From Linepithema humile (lineage: Eukaryota; Arthropoda; Insecta; Hymenoptera; Formicidae), in contig NC_090132.1 in assembly GCF_040581485.1 (NCBI RefSeq), positions 15,940,146 through 16,004,145 of the forward strand: 64,000 bases of DNA. The letters are read 5' to 3'. The stretch's first letter is position 1. Every line of letters starts with the position of its first letter. The position numbers and the translations under genes are program-made. This document shows positions 24,111 through 37,778 of the stretch, piece after piece. The notes under the pieces were generated by a model. That model saw only the letters and a list, made by a program, of their open reading frames with translations, was not told the DNA's origin and searched no databases.

Positions 24111-27100
24111 TGCGTTAAATGACGAACGCGCGCCTGAACTTACATGTGTGCATGCCGCTGTATGTATCGTCATTATGTGCGCCGATTCGTATATTGTTGG
24201 CATGTCATTGGACGTATGTGTGCAGTTAACGTGTGATTAGTAAAATTTACTTGTAATTCGCATGTCAGTTGAATAGGTTAAACGATGATAAATACGTAGA
24301 TAACACTCGAAGTCAGATGATCCAAACTGCCACTGGATTTTTAGAAAACATCATTGACAATAGCACGTTGCCACTAAATAAGTCTTATTCTCTCTTTTAA
24401 ATCAGAATATGTCAAAGCAAAATGTTGTCTTTTTTTACCGCTCATGGTAATCAATTTTTAACGGGACTCATCGAGAAGATTTCGAGCAATAAAATTTCTG
24501 AAGAAAAAGTTTATCACGAGTGCAATAAACCTTGTATTTTTGGTTGACGGTAAATTATTTTTTTATAAAAGATATAGTAGAATATATATATAAAAAAAAA
24601 ATTTAGTTTTGAATGCATATATTTTTAATAAAAGATAGCTAAAATCTTTAGTAAAAATTTAGATAGCATATTTATAACTGAGAAATAAGTGTGAAATTTT
24701 AAGTTGAAACTAATTGGATGGAGATTAATTGCCTTTTTCTTCTCTAAATGCCTATTTACCTTCATCCACCCAATTTGCATATTCATTATTTCGTATTATA
24801 AATAAATTTATCTTCTATTCTGTAATATATTAATTTTGTATATTACTTTTTAACTGCTATATAAATATTAAACTCGATTTTTGAATACTAAAATTGGAAT
24901 GAATGCACACAACATATATAAAGGAAACGCATTCAATAAATAAATGACAATTTTACCTCCACTAAATTCTACGTGCAGATGAAACGGCGCGCCGTATATA
25001 TATGACCAACACACACATACACACATACATACATACACCTGAAAATCGAGGCAATTCTGTTACTACAAACTCCAGTGAACGAACGAACATGTTTGCAACA
25101 TAGTGTATCGGGTAATCAACTCACACAAGTTTTCATGTGAGCCAACCACAGGATCGACGGGCGCAAAACCAGCCCTACCGTGGCCAAAGATTACATATCG
25201 CAACCATTAGTATACTATAAACATCACTGGCGCCACTGGAATGTTTCTGAAATTACTGTCGTATTCTAATGCGCTCTAATAGAATTGTATAGTATTTCTA
25301 ATGTTTAAAGTAATGAAAAAAATATGAAAGATTAAATGTATATCTTTTTTTATATTACTCAGCACACTCAGCACACAGAATTTACTTTTATTTAAATAAA
25401 TGTTATATTAATCTTTTCGGCTACTACGTGTCATTACAATGGCTTCTCTTTAACAATAAGTAAATTTTAAGAACAGGCCGCTTTTTCCTTTATTTCTCAA
25501 CTCCTAAACTTTATTTATTATCTCGAAGTTGTAAGAAACAAAAGTTCTTCAAAGTGTCCACTTATTTTTGTCGAAGGAATGCTTTCTTGATAATGCATCA
25601 TCAAAATATTCTCAAATAAAGCAGGTATTTTTTTCTCGATCCAACATTATCAACTTTACTTTATACAAAAATGAAACATGACGAGTTTCATAGTATGAAG
25701 CATCGATCGCGCTACTAATATCATAAAGTCGCATTTCGCGGCCAAACTGTGCGTTGTAAAGGTTGATTAAATATATAATATATAAATATTTAAAATTTAA
25801 AATAAATAAAAAACAAGATAAAAATCTTTAAACTCCAGCTTTTTTTATAAAACAGCGATAACAAGTGGAGTATTTTTGATACATATGTGTGACTACATTA
25901 TTTCGTGCAACACCACTAATTGGGACAAGCATTCGTTATGCTTTTAACAGCACGATCCATCTTCTTCCAATACCCCTTCCGACGAGTGGTCCGGTAATCT
26001 CATTATAAGTTAACGAGATGTATCTCAGCATGATATTTAGAATATTGATGCTACCGATACATTCGCCACGAATTTACATCAACGTCAAGGAAGATGAATC
26101 TTTGTGCTAAGCTGTAATAATGAGAACAAACCAATGAACTTGTTTGATAAACTACTGATTTTTACGATACATTTTATATTTTATTGTCATCATCAAACGT
26201 ATCTTACGTATCAAATGTATTTTATTATGCTATTATTATTTCTAAGAAATTCTTTAACTCTAACCATTGTAATTAACAAATTTTTTTATAGCTGCGCGTA
26301 TAAAATGGTAGATGTTTGTGGTAAAATTTTTTCTATTTAACTTTTTCTACAGAAAAATAGATTTTTTCCGTTTTTACAATTTATTTGTATTATTCTTTCT
26401 TTGTTTTAGCTCGAAGAATATTTGAAATATTACAAATGTTAAAATTTTTTTCGGAAAAGATTGCATTTTTTATATCTATAAAAAAAGAAATTGCAATAAA
26501 AAATGAGAATTCGCTTACTTTGAAAACCGACAACAAAACAGTACGTTTATGAAATTTCTACGCAACGTTTAAAAAGCTGCAAATTCCTATTAAATATGAT
26601 GTTTAAATACTTTTACACACTGTTAATCTTTAAAATGTAGAGTAAAATGCCCGAATTTCAGATACCATTTGTATTTATTTAAATTCTAACTAAATAGAAT
26701 TGTTAAAAATTTTCAAAAAAAATACATTTTACACTCCTTATATTGTCACTTTGTTACATCCTTGTGCAATTTGCAATAACTTTTTATTTTGAAGAGTTAT
26801 AAAATTATATCTTCAAGGCAATTTCTTACTTCGAATGAAAGGGATTCCTAATTCTGGATATGATTCTTAATTATGTGTAGACTATAAGTATAGATAACGA
26901 ATAGGAAATAAAATAAAGTTTTAACACAATTTATTTTGCTTAAAAAAAATGCATTGCAAGAGAATTGAATTACAAGCTTGAAAAGAAACATTATTTCGCA
27001 AAATTAGAGAAAAATTATGATATATGTTTTAAATATAAAATGAAATAGGAAGTCAACAACTTTAAGAAAAACAGCAAATTTAAGTAACAAGAAATTATTT

Positions 27101-27324
27101 CAAATTTAATTGCAATAAAAGAATTCACGTAATTAAAAGTTCGCCATTGAGCCACCTGCTACTACTCAGAATTAGGAACAAACATCTGTCTGCTAGTTAG
27201 CCAGCATAATCCAACTCCGAATGGCAGTGGGGTATTTTTTTAAACAACATTTAAAAACAGCATACTTTAAATTACTTCCCGAAGGATTATTAAAATGTCT
27301 CTTATTTTGACTAAATAGCAGACT
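24111..27324. other. AT-rich 5' intergenic region of the odd-like gene
   Basis: No coding sequence recognised. Short CA/CATA repeats occur near 25010-25036. It is adjacent to a developmental gene and so may hold enhancers, but no site could be identified by eye. Confidence 0.55.
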
Positions 27325-27685
27325 AATGCCCGATTCCACCAACGTAGTTAAAGAATTTCTTTAATCTCGGTTTAACTTATACTCTTCATCTTTTTCTAGT
27401 TCTAAGAATTAGATTAACTTTAATCTCGGTTCAACTTACTCTTCACCTTTTTCTAATTTTCAGAACTAGAAAAAGATGAAGAGTAAGTTGAACCGAGATT
27501 AAAGTTAATCTAATTCTTAGAACTAGAAAAAGATGAAGAGTAAGTTGAACCGAGATTAAAGAAATTCTTTAACTACGTTGGTTCAACTTACTCTCTTCAT
27601 CTTTTTCTAGTTCTAAGAATTAGAAAAAGGTGAAGAGTAAGTTGAAACGAGATTAAAGTTAATCTACGTTGGTGGAATCGGGCAT
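27325..27685. mobile_element. expanded palindromic MITE, copy 3
   Basis: The ends are ATGCCCGATTCCACCAACGT and its complement. The interior is built from about six alternating copies of one unit (TTTAATCTCGGTTCAACTTA, then CTCTTCATCTTTTTCTAG) in the order forward, forward, reverse, reverse, partial forward, reverse. The segment 27339-27581 is itself a palindrome nested inside the element. It shares its termini and unit with the copies at 14737 and 15497. There is no coding capacity. Confidence 0.82.
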
Positions 27686-30600
27686 CAGGAGCGCAAAAAA
27701 TACCGAAGAATGTTTTTCTTTATCTAAATCACAAAATCGAAAGCAACGTGAACGTATGCAATAGCGCAAGCCGGTTCCATACAATTGCTGCTAACTTAAC
27801 CCTTCCCCACTAATTGCAAGAGTCAGCAGCAGGAAGAGTCAGCAGCATTTCTAGGAGCTAACAAAACTATCTATTCAGAATTTAGACAATCTGTAATTTA
27901 TTCTATAATAAGGATAAAAATGTCTGAAATACATTTTTTTTTCATTTCTATGACAATTGCTTTAAAGAAATTTTAGAAAAGTAAGAAAAATTTATGTAGA
28001 AAAAATTTCTAAGTCCTTTGAAAAGCAAACCTTTTTTATGCTATGTTACTTGTAAAATTGTGTTATGCTGTTCGTAGAAGAACTTGTTTATAGATGGTTA
28101 TAAAACCGTAAATAAAACCGTCTATAAAAAAGTTTCGTCGAAAATAAAAGGGTTAATAAAAGAGTTCTTTATGAATACGTATTTCCAGGCGTTTTCAATT
28201 AGTCACGCAGTTTAATTTATGGGAAGGGCAGAAAAAGACAATACTACCTTTAACCACTGAGATCGTTTGCACGTGAATCACAAACATAAATTATACAAGG
28301 TGCATTGGTTTGGAGTGCATCCGTTTTTATTTTTGTACGTAAAGTTATATTTATATTTAAAAACAAATTGATATCTAAAGGTACCCTCATTTCTATGCGA
28401 TGCCTGAGCGCGCGAATTTGGAGCAACTTGATTGATCAACTTTAAATGCTTTCTGTTTAAAAGCTATTGCAGCCTCGACATTTTAGTATTAGAATTTTCA
28501 TCTCAATATAATCTTAAAAATGTGTCATTATCGTACAGTGCGCTTAATGTGCAAAAACGACCGCAGAATGTATATTCGTTTTTTAATTTAAAGTAATTAA
28601 TTAATCTTTATTTTTTGTTTCTCTTTATTTAAGTTAATCTTTATTAATCTTCGTAATTCTAATAATAGAATTACATTTCTATTTTCTATGTACAAAAGAA
28701 TGCAATTTTGCAGAAGAGTTATATGATTTCTTTTATTTTCTATCTAAAAAGCTTGGATATATTAAGATATATTATATTAAGATATCGGAATATTAAGATA
28801 TTGGAATCTTTTCTCGTTGTCAACTTCGAAAAAAAATTAGAAGTCATAAAAAATATTATTGAATATATTGTACTAAATTGTTAAATTAGCTAATAATTTT
28901 TTGTTATAATATAATTAATGATATAATATTTCATAAATATAATATTTTGAATAATTAATAAATGTAAAAAATGTTGGTAGACACTTGGCAACATAACATT
29001 TTACACATTTTTCCAGCTAAACGGTACGGTTTAAATTTTACTTTTTAGTATAAAATTGTTACGATTTTAATTTTCTTTTCATTTTTTTTTTTAATTCTTA
29101 CTTTATTATTTATTTTACTTAAGTGTCAAACATATATGATAATCTTATTTCTACATAAGAGTCTATACAAAATTAAAGTCGTTTTCCAAAAATGTATACG
29201 GTCAAAAATTTCTAAAAAATTTACACATATTTATGACATAATTATAAACTTATTTTCAAAATTTTATTTATTTCCTACTATTTTAAGATTGATATCAATC
29301 TTTAAAGAGTATGTTAACCTTTATTTCTCGTTATAATTCTATTTTTTATGTACAAAAGGATGTAATTTTGTCGAAAAGTTATTTTTTTTTATTTAATGAA
29401 AAGAAACTTTTGAAGTTGGATAACAAAACGTTTACTAAAGTTCCATTAGTTCCCTCTCGTCATATCTTGCAGAAGTTTTTAACTCCAATATTGAAGATAA
29501 AAAAGATCTTTAGAGAGTGGAATATCAGTGGCAACTTTTGACTTTTTCCATCTTACTATTTTTTGAATAGTTTGAATTCCACATTTTGTATTAAATCTTT
29601 GATTCTCATTGTAAGATAGTATTGACATATAAAAAATAATCTTCGTATAAAACAAAATCTAAAATTAGATAATTATAAAATATTTAATATTAAGCCTAAA
29701 AAGTTCCAATTTTATGAATTTAAGAATATAGTCAGAAAAAATTCGTCTAATAAAGATACTTAGCGATGGGGTTAGCTTATATATCGTTTCAGTGCAGATA
29801 GAGAAAATCGAGCTAGCGGGCAGTAAGATATCACACATGATACATCATTATTGATAACAATATGTGATAAAGATTACCTTATCGCGAATTTATGACAGCA
29901 CAGACAGCGTGACACCGGCAGAGAAACACATTGACATTCGTGAGTTGAGAAGGAAGCTTTTGTTGATCGCATGAAATGACGTAAACGTGTTATTTACAAT
30001 GTATTTTTCAGATCTATCGACACTCTTTCCACGTATAGATTCTTTGATCCATTTGGTATATACGATTTTTTTAGAAGAATGTCAATTATCAATAAATTTT
30101 TAACTGTTAACAATCTTTAATGTATGAAAAATTTTAAAATATTTAAAATATATTAATGAGATTTTTGGAATTAATGGGAGATTTCTTTTTTTTACGATTC
30201 ACACAGATAAAAATTTGCGCGTGAAAAATCGTAATAATTCACCATTTCTTAATTAATTATAATCTTTATTGATGAAACACGTTGAAAAAAGTTCAAAAGT
30301 GAACTAAAACATCTCTTTTAATCGATGAGTTTTTTACTATCGGAATAATATCCAACGTCCATCGCCCCCTTTTTCAATCATTTGAACAAATAGGACAACT
30401 CGATCTATCAGATCTCTAACATATGTTCTTAACAGAGATAGACATTCCTTGGATACAAAAATTTTCGAGTACAGTTCCGCTCGTTATTCGCAAATTCTTC
30501 CTGTGCGCATAAAAAAACGCATGTAAAACCGACGATATTCCGCTGATCGCTTTTTGCCTGGGAAGTAATCTTGCGCGAGGGAGGAATGCCCCGTAATCGT

Positions 30601-31812
30601 TATCGTTTCTCGATCACGCTGCGGAGATGGGATGAAGGGAGGGCCGGCGGAAAAAGGAAGAGCGAGAGAGGGCGATAGAGAGGGAGAGACGACTCTTCGA
30701 AACCTGTCTCGTATAATTCCACAAAATGTTTAGCATACAAAGACAAATATAATGGTCGCCGAGATGAGGTTGCGACGAGATCACGGGCCCCGGGCGGGGA
30801 TGGTTAATTCAGTTTCAAGCTCCATCAGGCAGGCAGATCCCCTCGCCACCCGTGCACCCCCTTCGCACGCTCTCGTCACCCCTGAAGCGTCTTTGTACGT
30901 CGCCGTCATCCACCTATCTCCCTCTCGTTTCCACTCTCTCCCTCTCTCTTTCTCTCTTATCCCTCGTTTGTGCTCTGCCACCCCTTGCAAAACTGCACAG
31001 GTACTGGAACTACCAAATAGAATATGTACTTGCTGAAACATGTGCTGACGTGTCGAATTAAAATTCCTTTAGGACGACAGAATGTACGCTTATATGCATT
31101 CTTGTAATGCAATGTTTTTCTTAGTGAAAAAAATGGATTAATTAAAAATTATTTTTCGGAGAACAATCTGCTTAGCGTTTAACTTATGTAAATATGCTTA
31201 CATGAATGTTAAATAAATATTGAACTTGTCTTTTTATATAATATCTTTTTTAATAAAAATAAAAATAATCTAATAAAAATTAATAAGAGTTTTAGAGTCA
31301 ATATATATATTTTTTTTAATTTCTGCGATTACTTTTTCAGAAAAGTGACTTAGAAGATTATTTTTCTGTTGTTTACTCACGCAGATTCTTTCGGTATGCG
31401 CCTCAGCATCTTGTCTGATTTGAAATGCTGGATTAACACGTCTTCGTATTTGAAGAAAAACATAAATCGATCGATCATAAAATTCATAAATTGACAGGTA
31501 GTTAGAAGATTACGTTCTGAAAAGTATTGTAAGAGTCTCAAATAAAGCCACACCGGTATCAGGATGAATAAAATTTAATGTTTAATAAAAGTTCAAAATT
31601 AACATTAGTGAAAGAACAGGAAATAATAACAATAAAATAATGAGCCGATAGCCGAAAAGAATTATCGATTAATTTCGCGAACTTCGCACAATGCCGATGT
31701 TCTCACCATAAGTCGAACAATGTTCTGAGTCCTTTTCTAATAGAGTATTTTATCGCCAAGTCGTCTTATACACTGTTTTCTCTTTTCCTTTTTATTTTCG
31801 GAGCTTCTTGAG
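27686..31812. other. AT-rich intergenic region
   Basis: No gene recognised. One GC-richer patch at about 30550-31030 contains GA- and CT-rich stretches and open frames of composition type. The rest is AT-rich with poly-A and poly-T runs. Confidence 0.55.
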
Positions 31813-32550
31813 TACTTATGCCTCGCTTTAGCGTTTGCACCGACTTTTATATTCGCAGAGTAGCGACCTCCTTTATTATTGTCATAATCATATACATCGA
31901 AATTTTACTAGATACATGATAATGTTTTATCCTGCATTGTTGACAATTTTCTTAAGTACTGTATACAGTACTTAAGAACTGTATAACTTAACTGTATACT
32001 TAAGAACTGTAAGACAGTTCTTAAGTACTGTATACAGTACTTAAGAACTGTCTTACAGTATTTTAAAAAGTTACAGTAATTTAAAAAGATTAGATAAAAA
32101 AGAACAAAAGAGACGGACTCCACACGATTATCTATCTATATATATATATATATATATAGAATTCCATTCTCTCCGAGAGAGAGAATGGAATCTCTCTCTT
32201 GAGAGATCTCTCTCAGAGAGATAAGTGTCCTATGAGAATCGTGTGGAGTCCGTCTCTTTTGTTCTTTTTTATCTAATCTTTTTAAATTACTGTAACTTTT
32301 TAAAATACTGTAAGACAGTTCTTAAGTACTGTATACAGTACTTAAGAACTGTCTTACAGTTCTTAAGTATACAGTTAAGTTATACAGTTCTTAAGTACTG
32401 TATACAGTACTTAAGAAAATTGTCAACAATGCAGGATAAAACATTATCATGTATCTAGTAAAATTTCGATGTATATGATTATGACAATAATAAAGGAGGT
32501 CGCTACTCTGCGAATATAAAAGTCGGTGCAAACGCTAAAGCGAGGCATAA

Positions 32551-32553
<3 letters not shown>
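31813..32553. repeat. apparently perfect large palindrome with 317-bp arms
   Basis: Arms are 31813-32129 and 32237-32553 (317 bases each), with no mismatch noticed by eye. The 107-base centre holds a TA run and a GA/CT-rich self-complementary segment. Each arm contains two copies of a 30-base perfect palindrome whose half is TTCTTAAGTACTGTA (31949-31978, 32018-32047, 32319-32348, 32388-32417). The same short frame is open on opposite strands in the two arms; this is a by-product of the duplication. Confidence 0.88.
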
Positions 32554-32584
<31 letters not shown>

Positions 32585-32597
<13 letters not shown>

Positions 32598-32786
32598 TCC
32601 ATTCTCTCCGAGAGAGAGAATGGAATCTCTCTCTTGAGAGATCTCTCTCAGAGAGATAAGTGTCCTATGAGAATCGTGTGGAGTCCGTCTTCTCTCTCTC
32701 TTTTGTTCTTTTTTATCTAATCTTTTTAAATTACTGTAACTTTTTAAAATACTGTAAGACAGTTCTTAAGTACTGTATACAGTATA
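32585..32786. repeat. partial third copy of the palindrome unit
   Basis: After a TA run (about 32551-32593), this stretch directly repeats the palindrome centre and the start of its right arm (from GAATTCCATTCTCTCC to the TTCTTAAGTACTGTA half-palindrome). It has a small CT insertion after GTCCGTCT. It then breaks off in TA-rich sequence. It marks a further duplication, or a slippage event at the TA run. Confidence 0.8.
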
Positions 32787-35700
32787 TATAGTACTGTATA
32801 CAGTATATATATATATATTTATTTATTTAAATTTTGATATCAATTTCGTTGTGTCATTCACAGATAGTCTTTAGGTCCTCTTGAAAATGCATTGAACACT
32901 TAAAATACTAGCATCTGCGCCAGACGGTGTGATAGTCTGTTTATAAAATAATTTACAAACCTAATAGTCTTTGTCACAAACTGTGAAAAACTTGAAACAC
33001 AATTTATCCAATTTTTATATTAAGTTGCCAAACATTTCCATTACATTATTTCATCGCATAATCAAGCAAAAATTGAAAATAAAACTGATGAATCAATGTA
33101 ACGTTTCCTTAAGTTTTTTTCAAATTTTTATCACTAATTATGTGAATTGCAGGTAAAAAGGATACATTTATTAGTAAAACATTATTTTAACGTTACAGTT
33201 GTTATTAAAGGAAAATCGGTCTTGCAAAGTCTTACTTTTTGTTTCTTTTTTATTCCTTATCTATCTGAACTATCTTTTGCACAATACCGGATTTTTCTCG
33301 ATTTTCGAACGGCCATCAAAAAAAGGCTTAACAAGCTGCTGTCAATTATCGAAATATTGCGTCCATGCTTAATTTTATAGTTTTGTATTATTGGCAAAAT
33401 TGCAGAAAGGCAAACAGACATAAACTTGAAATGTAAAAATGCTTCTGACGCAGATTGAAACAAAACTGCATAATTAGAGTAGAAACAAGGAGAAACTGTT
33501 TCATTGTTTTAAAGTTAAAAAAAAGATTAAAAAAGTTAAAGAGAAAAAAGAGAGAAACTTTATTTTAAAGTTAAATATTTGCGTTTATCTTATTTGTCTA
33601 GCAACAGTAATTGACTCGAAAAAAAGCTCGATATCAAACTGTATCGATTCGATGAATATCGAGAACTGCTCGTCATTGCTACTGTACTGCAAATAAAAAT
33701 CCAAAAACACTGTAGAAAGAAATATGTATACATATATAAACTATTGTTTACAAATTACAGAGTAAAAATTGGTTTTATCTGATGGGTGCGCTTTTTAACA
33801 CAACAGACAAGTTGACAAAAATCAATTTCTGGAACAATTTTTACAGCCCGATATTGCACAAAATCGTTTTTAACACAGTTTGGAAATGTTGCATAGATTT
33901 ATAATTGCCAAAATAAGCAAGCTTTCAATTTAATTCGTGATTATAAATTTAATAATCGAGTAGCGCAGTACTTCAAATGTTTAAACAATCTTGAGTATAA
34001 AAGAAACAAACATTTATTTAAAATTTTGCAATTAGTTGTCAATAATACAAAAATTTTGCAAAGAACAACGGAACGTTCGCAGCCTCGCCTCGCCTCCTTT
34101 GAACACGGCGCTCAATATTTTCCCTTTATTAGAGTTTCAAATCGTTTATAAGCGATATCATCTGCTTAGTCTCAATGGCTGAACAGACGCACATTGCTTC
34201 TGCCTGTCTCTCAGCTCAGGGTGTCATATGCCTCGTTCCAGATAATATCTACGCGGCCACGTCGTCGTAAGATGTCACGTACTTAACTTCCACGTGTGGA
34301 ACGATATGCGAAGTTGATGATGTATATGAGAACTTAAACAGAAACTTCAGTCTTCCCTCTAAACTACCGGACAGTTTACGTTAAATATTTCCATTGCCCT
34401 TTCATTCGATACGCGCAGTCTGCTGCCTCTTAATCGCACATGCAATTCTTGCATCGTCTAAAAGAACTCCCCCATTTTACAACGCAGGCTCAATATTTCT
34501 TCCCCGAAGAGTCCTTTCAATACGAACAATTTTCTATAAACACTTTTCCAGATCGCCCTTCTTTCTCTCAACAATATAAAGAATTTTCTGTATTCCTTTG
34601 TTCAATAAAATTTTTGTTAATTTTAGAGAGCTGTGCAAGAAAATATTTTCTACGAAATCGATACAGCACATTCTTTTCCTACAGAAAGCTTACATAATCG
34701 TCACAGTAATGCGCAAATATGAACAATGCGACGTAGTGAAGTGACGCTTACGGCCGATATATGCGCAGTAATCAAGAATAACTTATCTTTTTGAAATTTC
34801 GCCGACAGCACAGATGCATATATTGTTTTCGATAGGCGATAAAGTGTCTCGTCAACGGCAGCCTGTGTTCAGCCACACCCACCCATTAAATCGAGCAACG
34901 ATATCGTGTCACTTTTTTTTATCAGGATCGGCTAGTATCTGGCCTTTGCTGATTCAGCGTTCGTCCGATTCGTGCTACCGTGTCGATAATAATTCTATTT
35001 TAATGCCATTGAAGGCACACACGGATCTTTATCGCGCATAGAAGCAATCTCTATGCGATAGAATAAAATTGCAGGAAAGATTGAATACATACAACAAAAA
35101 AAAAAAGAAAAAAGAATTGACGCATCTGATTGTTCTTATCGGCGCTTTTTCAACTTAGTACGTTTGATCACGTTTCATGTAAAAAAAAAAAAAATGTCTC
35201 ATCTCTTGCGAGAGTCCATCAGAATGTAAAATATACATGAATCTGTATTTTTTTAAATAGCGCTCTGATTAGCGATCGGGGAAATTAGCATCGAGAACGA
35301 GGGATTCGCTCGTCAAAGGTAGATCATTTCTTTCCGCGACACGACGCACGTACATGTCAGCGCGCTTTGGAATTTTACGGCGGAGGTAGTCAGAGGTGAG
35401 ATCAGATCAAAGGCACCGCTATCGGTGCGAAGCTGTTTTATGCTCGCGTGGCGTTGCACGTGTGTGTATCTTGCGGCGCGGTGTGTATTCGCCGCGTGTA
35501 CACAACGCGCGACTTCCTTGGAGCAGGAACGTGATCATGTGTGTGTGTGAAAGCGGCCAAAACTTTAGAATTGCACAAATTTCAGTTACATATAATAAAA
35601 ATATATTTTTAATATGTCGAGAGAAATCTGAAACTTAATTTTGATGATATTTTTCATAACTATAGAATTAAATCTTTCTTTAAACGTCGGGACACTGATA

Positions 35701-37778
35701 GTTTGTTAATTGATACTTTCAAGGTGATTATTTCGATAAATTTCGAACGAAATATTGTTTATATATATTTTGCATTTGTATATTGATTTTTTTCGAATGT
35801 TTCTTGTATTATATCAAGCATAAAATAGAAGATAGATTTGTATCTCGAATTTTGTAAGTTATCTAAGATAAACTTTATAAAAAATCATTTTAATAAAGAA
35901 AATTTCATAACTTTGTAATATTTTCCTGAATAATAATGAAACAATTTCAAAATATTAATTTAAAATGGTATCAGTAAATGTGTAAATTGTGCGAATAATT
36001 TGTTAGATTTCGATAACACATCAATCAAAATTTTACTCGATTGAACAACGTGTTGAGAAAAGGTAAATAATTTTTATATTTCTCTTTAAGCTGCAAAAAC
36101 TCCTAATCACAGCCCTGTCTCGGATCATCCATGAGCAATGCGAAGTGTACGATAGCGTACCGCGAGATATTGAGTCATATAAGTTCTTGCACGTTTCAAT
36201 GGGTGGGATAAGTTCGATACACCGGTGTTCTAAATTATACGTGGATGTACGCACATAACACATCGCATAGCACGTACAGAAACGCATTCTGAATTTAAGT
36301 AATATTACGAAATCTACAAAATTATATCATATAGATTTTGGAGAGTGCGAGTGTGATATAATCAATATAAATCGAATAACTGAATGTTTCACAATCTCTG
36401 ATTACTTAGATTATTATTTTATTCTATAGCTAATAAAAGTTTCTGCAATTAATAAATTACATATATCTTGCATTAGTCATCATACGGTTGCAACTCTGCC
36501 AGCGATAAAATTTTAGATATACATTTAAACGTATAAATATATGAAACATAGAGATTGTATATATGTCGTAAGAAGCAGTAATTGATGATTATTTCTGAAA
36601 AAAATGTGTTGGTATTTTATGATATTACTCGTGATACATTATTGAAAAGATAATATCAATGCGGTATTTCTATTCTTATTGTCAGCCCCTTTAAAAGGAC
36701 AAGAGACGCAGAAACATTTTTGTTTACAATTGCTTCTCACGAAGAATGTTATCATTTTACAAAGCGCATAACGTGGTAATGGTGTGCTTCCTCAGTGCTT
36801 TGATATAAACGTGCTCGCTTTGCGAGATTGCGGCAAGTCCACTTCTAAGAAGCGCCCTGCTTCTACAAATCTTCAGAAAAGACGACCGACGATCCTTTAT
36901 TTCCTCAAGGCGTGTTCACTGAATAGAGGAATCGATAATATAACTCGGTCGCGTACTCGAATTTGTCTTTGATGAATTTCACAATTATCGTTAGCGATAC
37001 GACGAGTGCATCAGCGGCATTTAACGTTCTTATTTTATTACTACATTTAATTATTAACACTACGTTAACGATTAAATTCTAGAAAAATATTTAAAATAAA
37101 TAGATACAATTTACGTATTATTCTTTTCTTTACAAATAAAAATTACGTAGCATAATCAGTTCGATCAACTTTGTATCCTTTGCACGTTCACATTAGCACT
37201 ACCTCTCCTCTCTTTTTTATTGCACTTCCCCGATTGCTTCTTAATTAACGTGATGATTTAAAGAATAAAAAACAAAATTCAGAAGCGCGTTTAATGACAC
37301 GCCTGTCATTGAGCCGTTGCATTATCTGCGCGCGTAATTATGTGACAACATGATGAACGTAATATCGCATAAAGAGCCATCGACGTGCGATTAACAACCT
37401 GTGTATAATCGTATTTCTGTCATCATTGAATTGCATCAAATTTCTCTCGATATTATATATTATATATCTCATGCCGGTCATGCATTTTACGTGGCCGGAT
37501 ATAGATAATAATATGTAAAAAGCAAAATGGAATAACGAGATGATTTTCATTATCTTTTAATTTTCGATTGCGACGTAATAAGTAATTGTGACGTAGAAAT
37601 AATAATATTTTTGATGATGATATTAAAAATATTTGTGGAGAAGAAAAAGTGTTAGTGAAGAAATATTTCCCTTCGGAATTCATCAATAAAATTGTAAAAA
37701 GAATTTTATTTCGAATTATAGGTCGTCTAATTAATCTTTCATTGTAAAGATAATGAACACGTTTTAATTTTTACACGT
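32787..37778. other. AT-rich intergenic region
   Basis: No gene recognised. GC-richer patches at about 34060-34300 and 35270-35540 stand out against AT-rich surroundings. The short open frames here have no domain or repeat character. Confidence 0.55.

Noticed and set aside
31908..32458. Two near-identical 71- and 77-codon frames on opposite strands
   Set aside because: They are the two arms of the palindrome read outward; the Tyr/Leu-rich content comes from the repeated CTTAAGTACTGTA motif.
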